A stretch of 34,984 nucleotides of DNA from Chara braunii. Its lineage: Eukaryota > Streptophyta > Charophyceae > Charales > Characeae. This document shows positions 17,746-27,277 of the stretch, in pieces. Both the position numbers and the translations under genes were made by a program. The stretch's first letter is position 1. Each line of letters begins with the position of its first letter. The notes beneath the pieces are model-generated. The model was not told where the DNA came from. It saw nothing but the letters and a program-made list of their open reading frames with translations, and ran no database searches. The DNA is taken from positions 3,975,733 through 4,010,716 of the forward strand of contig BFEA01000032.1 in the NCBI GenBank assembly GCA_003427395.1, in the 5' to 3' direction.

Positions 17746-18592
17746 AAAGGGCGCGGGGTGAGATGGTCCATAGGGCAGGAAAGAACTCGGAGCGGTGGTG
17801 AGTTGTCTGACGCATCACCAGCGACACGCTAGTCCTTCCGCCCGGAACTTTATCGTTCTACCAAAATAATTTAAAACAAGGAAAAAGAAAAAGAGTATTT
17901 GACGTTGGCAGGGAAAAATACGAACGCCCCACCGGACCAATTTGCTGGGGACGGCCCCTCATCCTTGCGACGCTTCTGTCTCCCCGGGGCAATAGGTAGA
18001 TCAACCCTGTGCGGAGGGTGGTCCCTTCCGCCCTGAGCCTAGGGCCTGGGACGTCCTGGATAAGGACCTCGACTTTCAGGTTCCGGTTAATGTCTGACCC
18101 GGTAAAATCATTGAGTAAGGAAAAAAGCAAGCGTGCGGTCGCATAGCCCTTTGAGGGTTACCCGAGTGTACGCTTACTCTGACTATCACATTATCAGGAT
18201 GGGAAGAGAACAATCTCACTCAAACAAAGGGTTGTGGGGTAGTTCACTCTCACGACAGTTATGTGGTTTGCCCATCTGAATCCAAAACATAATCATTTAA
18301 CATAACTCAATCGAGACTCTTCCATACATACCTGCAATCACGCGCACCATATTCAGACAACATCACACACACTACAGGCGTCAACTTTCCAACCTTCTGT
18401 AACTCACACCCTGGCTTATGCACACAAGCCCAACCATTTCCCCACCAATCCTAAAAAAGAAATGACCATTTATAAACAAACTAGGTGAAACCCCAAAAAA
18501 AACACATAAACCCTGGCAAGGGCCAAGGCCTTAGGTTGAGAGGCAGGAGAGATAGGAAGGTTGAGTCGTAAACCGACGAATCGACAACCGAC
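17746..18592. other. No gene recognised; structured zone tail and spacer
   Basis: The 90-codon minus-strand frame at 17858-18130 has no recognisable domain. AAGCGT...ACGCTT near 18130-18172 encloses GCCCTTTGAGGG, a possible degenerate relative of the structured repeats. From about 18200 the sequence becomes AC-rich and unassignable. Confidence 0.4.
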
Positions 18593-18635
18593 CTGTTATC
18601 AGTGATAACAGAAAAGTGATCCTTTTGAAGGATCA
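18593..18635. repeat. Two adjacent perfect hairpins
   Basis: CTGTTATCA-G-TGATAACAG (18593-18611) is a perfect 9-bp inverted repeat. Five nt later TGATCCTT-TTG-AAGGATCA (18617-18635) is a perfect 8-bp inverted repeat. A CTGATCAG palindrome follows at 18638. Tight loops and perfect arms suit cruciforms, protein-binding dyads or a structured RNA. Confidence 0.85.
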
Positions 18636-18851
18636 GGCTGATCAGATCAAGTCTTCAGGCGAAATACGGAAACCTGCAACACAGTACAGACCAAAAAGAA
18701 ATAGTACGATGTTCATGCCAAAAAGGGAAATACTCCCTGATTCGTAACTTAACTCCTCTACTAGTACTAAGTCACTGAACACCTCCCCTATCCAGAACGG
18801 ATCCCCTAAGTAACTCCTAGCTGAAAAATATTATAACTCCTCAAATTCTAC

Positions 18852-18964
18852 GAAATTTCGGCAGCGCTTCCCGTAGGAAAAGTGCCTTTTCAAAATTTGT
18901 ATGAGCCCAAAAATGACTAACTCTTTCAGATTTGCAGAAATTTCGGCAGCGCTTCCCGTAGGAA
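18852..18964 (+). repeat. 28-bp perfect direct repeat with TTCGGCAGCGCTTCCC motif
   Basis: The two copies (18852-18879 and 18937-18964) are identical over 28 bp, 85 bp apart, in otherwise unrelated AT-rich sequence. From memory, similar TTCGGCAG-type words ending in TTCCC occur near the ends of plant gypsy elements, so this may mark a second decayed element whose 3' part includes the hairpin array to the right. That link is inference. Confidence 0.85.
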
Positions 18965-19349
18965 CAGGAGGCTGTCAAGATTTATACAAAGCTGAACGAC
19001 ATAAAGACAAAGCAAGCTATACTTGGGACTATCTTCTGACACCTGCTCGATGATTCAGAATCAATGACAGGCCGCACAACCTCTAGATGAGATCGTGAGC
19101 TAGCCCTGATCCTAACTCCTTAGGAGGGTCAGTCTTATCTTCATCCCAAGTTTTCCCTCCCATCATCCATCTTATCTACCTATGGCTCCAGCACTTGGCG
19201 AGCGTCTAAGCAACTAACCTATCGAAAAGACGCCCCAAAGTGAGACCCCACAAGTATGCATGAACAAACATCTCTCACAATCCCACGTCAGTTTGACCCA
19301 AGTAGTTCGTTAGATCACTTAGTTTTTTTCTCTTAGTAAACCCCCTTGC

Positions 19350-19507
19350 CTATGATATAGGATTAGACAATGCCCTAACTTAAGGGTATGTCAAACCTGC
19401 CTAAGTAAACAAGTAAAGGTACACACAACTGGACTGCCCTAACTTAAGGGTATGCCCAACACCACATGAACTCTAGTCATAAAGCATATGACCAGACCGC
19501 CCTAATT
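19350..19507 (+). repeat. Hairpin satellite array, left block (3 units)
   Basis: Units are aligned on the conserved core CCCTAACTTAAGGGTA, with AAC at 19377 and 19441 and a third, damaged unit at 19504 (spacing 64 and 63). Each has an inner stem CCCT/AGGG around loop AACTTA and an outer stem that differs between units (for example TTAGACA with a near-complement, and TGG/CCA). The third unit breaks off inside its core, immediately before unrelated sequence, the GA microsatellite and the gap. Confidence 0.88.
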
Positions 19508-19571
19508 GTCTACCTCGTGTGCGCAGGGAACGCAGCCCTAAAGTAGTTAAATCAATGAGACTAAGAGCTAG

Positions 19572-19575
<4 letters not shown>

Positions 19576-19651
<76 letters not shown>
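19576..19651. repeat. (GA)n microsatellite, left of the gap
   Basis: Pure GA dinucleotides run up to the N run at 19652. The open frames across it are artefacts of the dinucleotide repeat and the Ns. Confidence 0.97.
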
Positions 19652-19941
19652 NNNNNNNNNNNNNNNNNNNNNNNNNNNNNNNNNNNNNNNNNNNNNNNNN
19701 NNNNNNNNNNNNNNNNNNNNNNNNNNNNNNNNNNNNNNNNNNNNNNNNNNNNNNNNNNNNNNNNNNNNNNNNNNNNNNNNNNNNNNNNNNNNNNNNNNNN
19801 NNNNNNNNNNNNNNNNNNNNNNNNNNNNNNNNNNNNNNNNNNNNNNNNNNNNNNNNNNNNNNNNNNNNNNNNNNNNNNNNNNNNNNNNNNNNNNNNNNNN
19901 NNNNNNNNNNNNNNNNNNNNNNNNNNNNNNNNNNNNNNNNN
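19652..19941. other. Assembly gap, 290 Ns
   Basis: A run of 290 undetermined bases is flanked on both sides by the same GA microsatellite. The assembler evidently failed inside the repeat, and the real length of the tract is unknown. Confidence 0.99.

Positions 19942-19994
<53 letters not shown>
19942..19994. repeat. (AG)n microsatellite, right of the gap
   Basis: This continues the same dinucleotide in the same phase class to about 19994, after which unique sequence with a NotI site (GCGGCCGC near 20028) begins. Confidence 0.97.
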
Positions 19995-19997
<3 letters not shown>

Positions 19998-20110
19998 AAT
20001 GCCAAAATTAAAATATGGGTCAAATTGCGGCCGCGATCTCTTTTGCAGTTGGAATAAAATTTTTAAATTTATTTAACGTTTTTCCTGGAAATATCACAAC
20101 AAAATCTACG

Positions 20111-20178
20111 AGTACTCCAATTTTCAGGTTTTTTCACTCATTCTTCTGAGCGTGAAAACTCACTGAATTTGGAGTACT
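20111..20178. repeat. Hairpin, ~30-nt arms
   Basis: AGTACTCCAA at 20111-20120 is perfectly complementary to TTGGAGTACT at 20169-20178. Pairing continues inward through a TTCAG/CTGAA block and a TTTTCAC/GTGAAAA block to a loop of about 8 nt near 20140-20147. It sits between the gap and the right block of the hairpin array but has no AACTTA loop, so it is a different structure. Confidence 0.8.
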
Positions 20179-20468
20179 TTTTTAGTTGGCCCAGGCATGG
20201 CTGAGTGACAAAAGTGGAAAATGTGACAAATCGGCGCGACGATTATTTCGCAGTGTAAATGATTTTTTGTAAATGTTCTACGATTATTTCTGGAAAGAAC
20301 ACGACCTCATCTCTGGATTCTCAAAATTTCAAATTTTTGTGCATGTTCCGAGCACAGAAAATCGCCAAAGTTGCCTCTTGCAAAACGCCTGTTTCGTTGT
20401 GCCTGACCTCCCTGTTTTGAGAAAACTGGGCTCAACGCCTGGGCTTGAGGGCCCTTTTGCAGTTCACA

Positions 20469-20562
20469 TGCCCTCACTTCTTTTGGGGTCCGCTTCTACC
20501 CGAGGACCGGTCCAATGCCCCCCACTTCTTTTTGGGGTTCACTTCCACCGGAGGACCGGTCC
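20469..20562 (+). repeat. Tandem duplication, ~47 bp unit
   Basis: TGCCCTCACTTCTTTTGGGG at 20469 and TGCCCCCCACTTCTTTTTGG at 20516 begin two near-identical units. Both end in GAGGACCGGTCC. A further AAGGACCGGTCC occurs at about 20625. The overlapping plus-strand frames are not supported as genes. Confidence 0.9.
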
Positions 20563-20734
20563 TTCATTTTTTCAAAAGTCCCGGTTCTACCAGAGCTAGC
20601 TGTAGGTAGTCCGCAATTTTGGCAAGGACCGGTCCCCCAAACGTTTTTGCCCCCTAAGAACCCAGTTTGCATCTTGGTCGCCCGCCGCCAAAAATGCGAC
20701 ACCTGGACACGGACGCGGAAGCCCACTATACCGC

Positions 20735-21862
20735 ACCCTAAGGACTGCGAACTTAAGGGTACGTCTGACTTCTGCTTAACTGACGATATGAAGCATAAAA
20801 CTAGACTGTCCTAACTTAAGGGTATGCCTAGTCAGCTTTAGACAAGGTTACGTAGGGCATAGGATTAGACTGCCCCAACTTAGGGGTGTGCCTAACCTGC
20901 CTAAAAACAAGTACGAACGACGAATGGTCAGACCGCCCCAACTTAAGGGTACGTCCAACCTACATAACATCAATGACAAGAGCATATCACTAGGACGCAC
21001 AAACTTAAGGGTACGCCTAGCTAGCCTAAACAGTTTTAGGTACATAAGACAATATGATCAGGCCGCGCTAACTTAAGGGTACGCCTGACCTGCCTAAACA
21101 GTCACAAACGACGTATGACTAGGCCGCCCTAATTTAAGGGTACGGTTAGCCTCCGAAACAACAATATAAGAGAACAACCACTGATATACTTGCACAAACT
21201 TTATATGTTTCTCTCTTATTAGGCAGATGATCAGACCTACCCAACTTAGGGAGACGTCTATTCCTGCCTTGTGTTTAGAAGAGAAAATACAAGAAGATTT
21301 ATACTAACTCTCTGCACCTTTGTATTATTACGAGCATAAAACTGAACCGCCCTAACTTAAGGGTACGATCAGCCTGCCCGGGTTACCTTCATTATATTCT
21401 TCACTTGCTGCTCTTCTTTTTTTGTTCTACCTGACTCACTAACTGACTTTCCCAACTTAGGGTGTCCGGTCTGCCAGATGGTATAAGTTCGTATAATATG
21501 TATCAAAATTATATATTTTGGTTGACCTTTTTGTTCATGGCTTATGACTGAACCGCCCTAACTTAAGGGTACGCTCAATCTTATGCCTTTGTCCCCCTCA
21601 GAAAGAAACACACACAGAACTGGGTCTACGCAACTTAGAATATTCCCAGTCATGTTTTTCAGCAACCCAAAATAAACATCCAGATTCTGAGTCCTCCCAA
21701 CTTAGGGTGTCCATCCTCCTGTTCAGAAACCCCAAAAAGAAACAAGTGACTGGACCGTCCAACTTAGGATAGGACCAACCCAAAAGATCATACAGTCAGC
21801 CTAGCAACATAAATAAAACACAACACTGAGCCCACATCAACTTAGAGGAGCTCAGCCTTGGG
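20735..21862 (+). repeat. Hairpin satellite array, right block (15 units)
   Basis: The AAC of the core lies at 20750, 20813, 20877, 20940, 21002, 21070, 21131, 21243, 21354, 21454, 21560, 21632, 21699, 21761 and 21839. Spacing is 61-68 bp at both ends of the block and about 100-112 bp in the middle. The loop AACTTA is almost invariant, while stems change and stay paired. Inner stems are CCCT/AGGG, CCCC/GGGG (20873), CCC/GGG, TCC/GGA (21758) and TC/GA (21837). Outer stems include ACTAG/CTAGT (20800), CTAGG/CCTAG (20990), TCAGGC/GCCTGA (21058), CTGA/TCAG (21342), ACTGGG/CCCAGT (21619) and CTGAGC/GCTCAG (21826). Linkers share CCTGCCTAAA. A lone degenerate core occurs at 22562. Confidence 0.9.
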
Positions 21863-24434
21863 TTGACCCAGTCAAACGCATGCAGGACACCTTCCTCCCA
21901 CCTTCCCCCAGTTCATTCTGTCTGAATTCACTCAATGGAAATGTCTGATTGCTCACATATAGTTGTTGATTCCCCTTTCACAATGCATGTCCTGACATAC
22001 ATAATAATAAAAGTAATATCCTCTCATAGTATTATTCAGATACCCAAGGATAAAAGTTAGGGGAAGGGCTCCCACGTGTCAGGCAAAATTATACCTGAGT
22101 GTTCCCTGCCTCCAGAACCCCGCCTTGGTTCCGGCAGAGCTCCCGCAATCGGTGGGCTGACCTCCCACAAGGTCTTGCTGCGGACCTACGAGTTGCAATC
22201 CTGCCTGCCGCCTTCCTCTCGTATCCTCAGACTAGACTTAGAGTAAAAAAGATAGAAGTAGAAAGTTCAGACTCTCGAGATCCAAGGGTGGGACAACTCA
22301 ACTCACAGTGAGAGGGCTTTGGGATCTTGAATCTCCTAAGGGCCCCGCAATGATGGCCAGTAATGCAGCTAAAGCTGGTCAATGTTGTAATCAAAGTATG
22401 GTGTGGTAACCTCCTGATGAGCTTCTATGCCGTAACGATAACCCTTTTGCAGAAGTTTGACCTCTCCCTCAACTCCACCTCTAATAGATCAGCAACTATG
22501 CCGCTTAGATAGACCACTCTTGGACCGTGCCCAGTCCCGTGCTTTATCTGAGTACGGACCCAACTTAGTAATATACAGCAGTAAAAAGCAAATGCGAAAT
22601 GCATAGTACAATTCCTTAGCAGCCCTACGATCAATGCGCATGTGTCAAAAAGCTCAGCAACATAACCTTGTAGCGGAGCACCAGGCGCCTGGTAGTGCAC
22701 AGTAGTGATGCTCAACCATCGCTCCGTTGACCAAAATAGCAGCACCGCACAACACGTTCATGCCAATGGTCAACCATACACTATTCTCAGTGCCGCACTC
22801 AGAGACATTCAGAGTGGGACACAACAACTCAGTAGTGTTTATAGTACCATGCAACTGACCACACAGTACTACCGCAGTGAAGGGAAGCACGATGATGGCA
22901 CAGCAGCTGGATCAAAGCATTGAGCAGCCTCCAAATAATAGCAAGGCTCGGAACTGTAACACAAGCTACCCCCTGTCTGTAGCAGTAGTAGTAGTTGGTG
23001 AACAAAACGCAGCCTCTTGATAATCCTCCCAGTTGCAATAGTAACCCCTCCCCTGAATGTAACAGTCTGCTGCTTCAAGCGCAGTAGCTATGCCCTGCGG
23101 CGAAGTACTGCAGAAGTAGCGTGATACGTCGCCGTGTACACAACTACTCAGGTAACCTCGTATAGGGCCCCACAATCAGCTGCAATCTCTAGTATTATGT
23201 TAAGTCACAACAACTCCGAACTGCTGCGGCTATGATAGCTGTCGTAGTGCAGCAGCTCCCCTCCTAAGGAAACACAACAGTAATGCAGCCACCACGGGAG
23301 CATATGTAGATGTCGCCTCAGACAACTATTGCCAGACTCAGGTGAGTGCTGCCTCAGTGTATGCTCGCATTGAAATCCAGAACCCGGATAGGCCTAGCCT
23401 TGTCGCTCCACATGAAATGGTTGTTTTTGTTGAGCTCATTCGAGGTGTTTGTACAACGAACATACTATTTCAACAAAAAACTCCAGCCTGGTTATCCCCT
23501 TCTGACCCTTACACCCACAATGCAAGACACCAATATCGCTGCTGCTGAGGAAAAGATTCAACAACGCATCCCTCAGAGGACAACAACTTCTGCCTTCCCT
23601 TCCAGTGTTTCGTATTTTGTACCTCCTCTGGTCACTTGCTCCACAACACCAACTCTCGCTCAACGCGCCTGAGCAATCGTTCAAACTCAATTCATATGGT
23701 CTAGTATTTTGGTCGGATGCCTTGCTTCCGCAAATCAGTATCTGAAAACCCGGATAGGTATACACTTTCCTCCTACACTCACCTCTTCTCTTCTCCATCC
23801 CCTTACTCACCTTCTTGATCCCACTCCACCCAACTTGTTCTCGCACTACAATTGTAGTCACGATGGCGGAGTCAAAATGTCACAATGGGGAGCCTCACAA
23901 TTGCAAGGACGACCATCATAACCGAGATAATGGCTTGGTTGAGATCATAATCATGCTCCTAGGTGTCGCAAAAAAAAAGCAAGAGTGCATCTTCTGCTGG
24001 AACAAGGGAAGATACACCATCATAGAATAAAACATCTCTATCACACGATGATGATGACTAGCCCAAAGCAGAGCGAGTGTGAATACACGGAGGAAGCCTG
24101 CCGCTCGATTCCTGCAATACACCTCGTCAACGCCTTGTTCCCGACTCATTGAAAACACCCGATCAGTCCAGCCTTACCGCTCTGCAGTACGGCTGAGAAC
24201 AACTCCGAGGTAAGTAGTAAGCATGAAGTCGGGGTAAGGCAAGCTTAGTCTCAATAAATTTTGGTACACCTCGTCGCAAAGGCCTCAAACACAAAGCGGA
24301 AGGCCACGATCCCTAGGTTTTGTTCCATCTATCCACTAAAATGTATGAAATGGGAATGAATCTTCAGTAAGGACGAGGGGAGATACACTTGTCAAAATTC
24401 CCATCTTATCCTAACTCTTATCTTTCATGTACCT
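21863..24434. other. No gene recognised, 2.6 kb
   Basis: Many short frames occur on both strands but none has a domain. The 141-codon minus-strand frame at 23436-23861 reads as unrelated composition. AACCCGGATAGG occurs twice (about 23382 and 23749), and AGGGCCCC(A/G)CAATCA-like words occur near 22340 and 23165, so old duplications are present. From 22560 to 23300 the DNA is rich in scattered GCAG/GTAG words without a clear period. A lone array core (CCAACTTAG) lies at 22560. Confidence 0.45.
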
Positions 24435-24560
24435 AGCACAACTCAGCGCTCAGGTTCAGGTGGCTCACGTCCTCTTTCCAAGGAACCTGTATACGGCCCG
24501 CTGCACCCTTGGACTTGCGCAGCAGGTTCTGGCGGTCGACGAGACTGTCATACTCATATA
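24435..24560 (+). other. Short protein-like stretch, weak
   Basis: One plus-strand frame reads about 40 residues, including VAHVLFPRNLYTARCTLGLA, before a TAG near 24558. No start, splice site or family is recognised. It may be an exon or element fragment or chance. Confidence 0.15.
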
Positions 24561-24739
24561 GGTAAGTATATTCCCCTCTCCCTCCATTCCTCTCCCTACG
24601 CCTATACCGTTACATGTACCCAGACTCAATTTCAGCCCGATGCAGCGACATTGGGCGGGCTCGTGGAGTGAGCTGCGTAGTGGTAAGCAAGTGTATGCGT
24701 GTAGCATAACAAGTTGAGAATTCAATTCTCCAGTGGAGA

Positions 24740-24758
24740 GTCTCTCTCTCTCTCTCTC
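24740..24758. repeat. (TC)n microsatellite, short
   Basis: About nine TC dinucleotides. The overlapping Ser/Leu-repeat frames are artefacts of it. Confidence 0.95.
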
Positions 24759-26105
24759 CCTTGTGGCCTTTAATTACCGACGAACCTGGTCGGAAATCCG
24801 GCCGGGTGCATCCTATTTCAAGCAAAAGCTGAGTGCCGAACGCTTAGAAACGCTCACCGTGAGCATAATTAACGATGGTGATGAGCAGTGTCAGGGGTCG
24901 TCCTCAATAATCCCGCACTTTCCTCTCATTCCTTTGCACCCCGTACTTCTCCTACTCCGCTCCGCCATACAGAAGGTCATGCCCGAGGGGCGAGATGCAC
25001 TTGGCCGACTGAACAGGGGCAGAGGCGGTTCGGAGATGGAGGCGACTACGACAAGGTAAATGAGTACATCTACACATCGACCACCATTATGAACATGACA
25101 ACGCTGATTGCTTATGGCGAATACGACGGGTGCGAGGAGCCCGAAGAACAGTAAAAAGGAGCGAACTCCCACTTGAAGATTGCCAAAGCACGCTGTGATC
25201 CAAATCTGATCCTCCCGCGTGCAGAACCTAACCCCTGCAGCGCACAAACTAGCCACTCACTTCGAAATCTGACTCCGCCATTCAATTCGCCATGGCCAAA
25301 AATATTGAAAACGAATCTTCATTCGCCTGTTTCCGTTAAGGAACGAGCGAGTAGTGCATCTTAAGCCGCGCTTACCCTTTTTTTTCTCACCATTTCCACT
25401 CCGTGAATGCACCCGGCGCGAAATCGCGCCCAGGTTCATCCTCACGTTTCACTGCCTCCTACCTCTTCTTCCTTACTACCTCTCCCTTCCTTTCCCCTCC
25501 GTTGTCCTTACCTCCGTCCACCCCTCCGCTGTCCTCACAGCGCAGCGCCCAACGATCAGCTAGACCGAGGGGGCACACAGCGACGAGTGCCACAACAAGC
25601 AACAATGACGGGCTGTTCCCCGACTTTATACTTATCACTCATGCGAAGGGCCCTGCTAATCTTCTTTGTATCGTTCCAATTTTAATGGATGTCCCGAAGG
25701 ACCACGACCAGGTGGATCGTGAGATATCAGTGTACCCTAGGTAATTTAAAAATATTTGGTTTTTATTCGTCGAGTCCCCTCGTCCGGATCCGAACACAGG
25801 TCTGCCTGCCTACTGTTTCGCGGTCGTATCCTCTGAGCTGGCTTTTGGGTCACAGTCGGTCCCGAAGACCGGTGCCGGCTTCGTTCCATATGGGAGAAAA
25901 CCCAAGAAATGAAAAGAACTAAACAATAATAAAAAAATAAAAAATAATAAACTTAGAAAATCCAGGAAAACAGCCAAGGGGGAGGGAGACCGTTGACACT
26001 TGGTCTTTGGTCCTGCCCTGCAAGCCCACAGTCGGACCCTCCCCAGCAAAACTAAGGGGGATAGTCCTGCAGGACCCTCGACCCCTCAGTTTGCTCTGTA
26101 GCGCT
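24759..26105. other. No gene recognised, 1.3 kb
   Basis: The long frames at 24733-25059 and 24891-25256 overlap on opposite strands and neither has a domain. A pyrimidine-rich stretch (25440-25540) followed by CAG could resemble a splice acceptor region. An A/T-rich run (25920-25960) and a tRNA-like pair of boxes on the minus strand near 25783-25842 (TGTTCGGATCC and AGCTCAGAGG) are present, but T-arm pairing is poor. Confidence 0.4.
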
Positions 26106-26109
26106 CCTC

Positions 26110-26190
26110 CACTCCTCTGCTGCTGGCTGCTGGCCTCAATCCCAGGATCCGCTGCTCGATAGTTCAGTGCTGTAACCAATAGGGCTAAGC
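26110..26190 (-). repeat. tRNA-like segment, possible SINE head or tRNA relic
   Basis: The minus strand reads TAGCCCTATTGGTTACAGC (A-box-like), then CTGAACTATCGAGCAG (anticodon-arm-like), then CTGGGATTGAGGCCAG. The last forms a short T-arm-like stem with a B-box-like loop. A-to-B spacing is compatible with a tRNA. The acceptor stem does not pair, so it is not a functional tRNA gene. A SINE head would need further copies in the genome. Confidence 0.3.
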
Positions 26191-26205
26191 CCAAGCCTGA
26201 ACCTA

Positions 26206-26853
26206 CTACATGCCAACTTCTATATGAAGAGCAGTATCTGCTACACTGGCCTGCATTAATGCCCCAATGTCGTCGGTTGGCTGATTGCCTGTACCTATGG
26301 CCTTGTAATAGCGTATTCTGCTATCTCGAGGGCAAGGCTTCGCTCGACTCTCCTCGCGCGCCGCCTCGCCATGCCGCGGCCGCGGGTCGAGGCTCTCATA
26401 GCCGGCCGCGAGCCCCTTTTTTCGCCTCTTTGCTGGAAAAATCAGGCTTTTGCTCCTACTGAGCCTAGTCCACACCATTTTTCCCTTACCCTCTCTAACG
26501 ACTCCAATCACCGACAGTACACAGTCAAACTTAGTGGTTGCGCATTCTACACTATGCGGCTTCAAAAAATGCCGCCTTCTAACGAGTCACGCAAAATCCT
26601 CCCTTAGTCGCTCCTAGTCAACTCCGCACTGTTCGTAACTTCGTCCGTGCGTGCGAGGTCGCGATTTCATCCAAGATTCTGGCCTAGCACTTACTCGCTC
26701 TACCGACGTCTCATTGTTCTTTTTGGTCGACTGCTTAACCGAACTAACGCGCGCCCACAAAGTGCATGCTCACACACCCTCTAATCAACTCAAAGCGTAT
26801 GCCACTCCCACCCCTGAGGAGTGGTTGTGGCTGCACCAAAATGGGACACGCTC
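26206..26853. other. No gene recognised; local GC island
   Basis: Positions 26330-26425 are far more GC-rich than the surroundings and contain GCGGCCGCGG and several CG-rich palindromes. The 119-codon minus-strand frame across it has no domain and probably owes its length to base composition. Confidence 0.4.
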
Positions 26854-27277
26854 CTAGATACCGTCACCTACTAGCATACTTCCTGTAAGCTGCAAAAATG
26901 TGCCCAAATACCCTTGTAAGGGTATTCGGGCCGACACCGTTCCGCCTGAGAACCCAGTGAGGACGACAAAATTTGATAGATTCTCTTCTTTGAAACCATG
27001 TGCATCAACGTACTGATATCGGAAGGCATCTTTGAGTGTTATCCTGTTGAGGCTGATCAATACCGACTCACCAACTGAAAAGGACTCAACTGAACGCATA
27101 TGATTGCTGGCTTTTGACGAGGAAGTTGTTTAATTGTTGTTGACCTTCCAATATAAATTGATAGTAAGTGCTTACTGTTTTCTCAACAGTCGAATCTACA
27201 AGTTGAGGACACAGACCGATCGGTGCTGACTTCAAGTAATAATCGGTGGCATCAGGGTGAGGATAAGCTCTAGTCAA
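26854..27277 (-). pseudogene. Orphan coding remnant in two overlapping frames
   Basis: Reading the minus strand from 27277, about 63 residues (including TDYYLKSAPIGLCPQLVDST and STYYQFILEGQQQLNNF) end at a TGA. A second frame starting at an ATG inside the same 14 bases (27086-27099) continues for 81 residues (SVGESVLISLNRITLKDAF, GFKEENLSNFVVLTGFSGGT). Both halves look like real protein, so a single gene with one frameshift is likelier than two genes. The upstream start codon is not an ATG, so the 5' end is missing. I do not recognise the family. A strong hairpin (26902-26931) lies inside the second half. Confidence 0.35.
26902..26931. repeat. Near-perfect hairpin, 14-bp arms, 2-nt loop
   Basis: GCCCAAATACCCTT (26902-26915) pairs with AAGGGTATTCGGGC (26918-26931) except at one position, around GT. 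Such a tight hairpin inside a possible coding remnant suggests a snap-back inverted duplication. Confidence 0.9.

Noticed and set aside
19350-21862. Array units as telomere repeats or telomere fusions (CCCTAA next to TTAAGGG)
   Set aside because: The core is a single short hairpin per ~63 bp with a variable stem and no runs of TTAGGG. Units reading TCC-AACTTA-GGA and TC-AACTTA-GA do not fit telomere sequence.
19350-21862. Array as a CRISPR or an integron attC array
   Set aside because: The spacers are not unique sequences of constant length, the repeats are diverged, and the context is eukaryotic. The attC consensus pair (RYYYAAC and GTTRRRY) is not present as a pair.
23342-23861. 141-codon minus-strand frame as a gene
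   Set aside because: No domain or signals, and competing frames on the other strand. The region shows old duplications.
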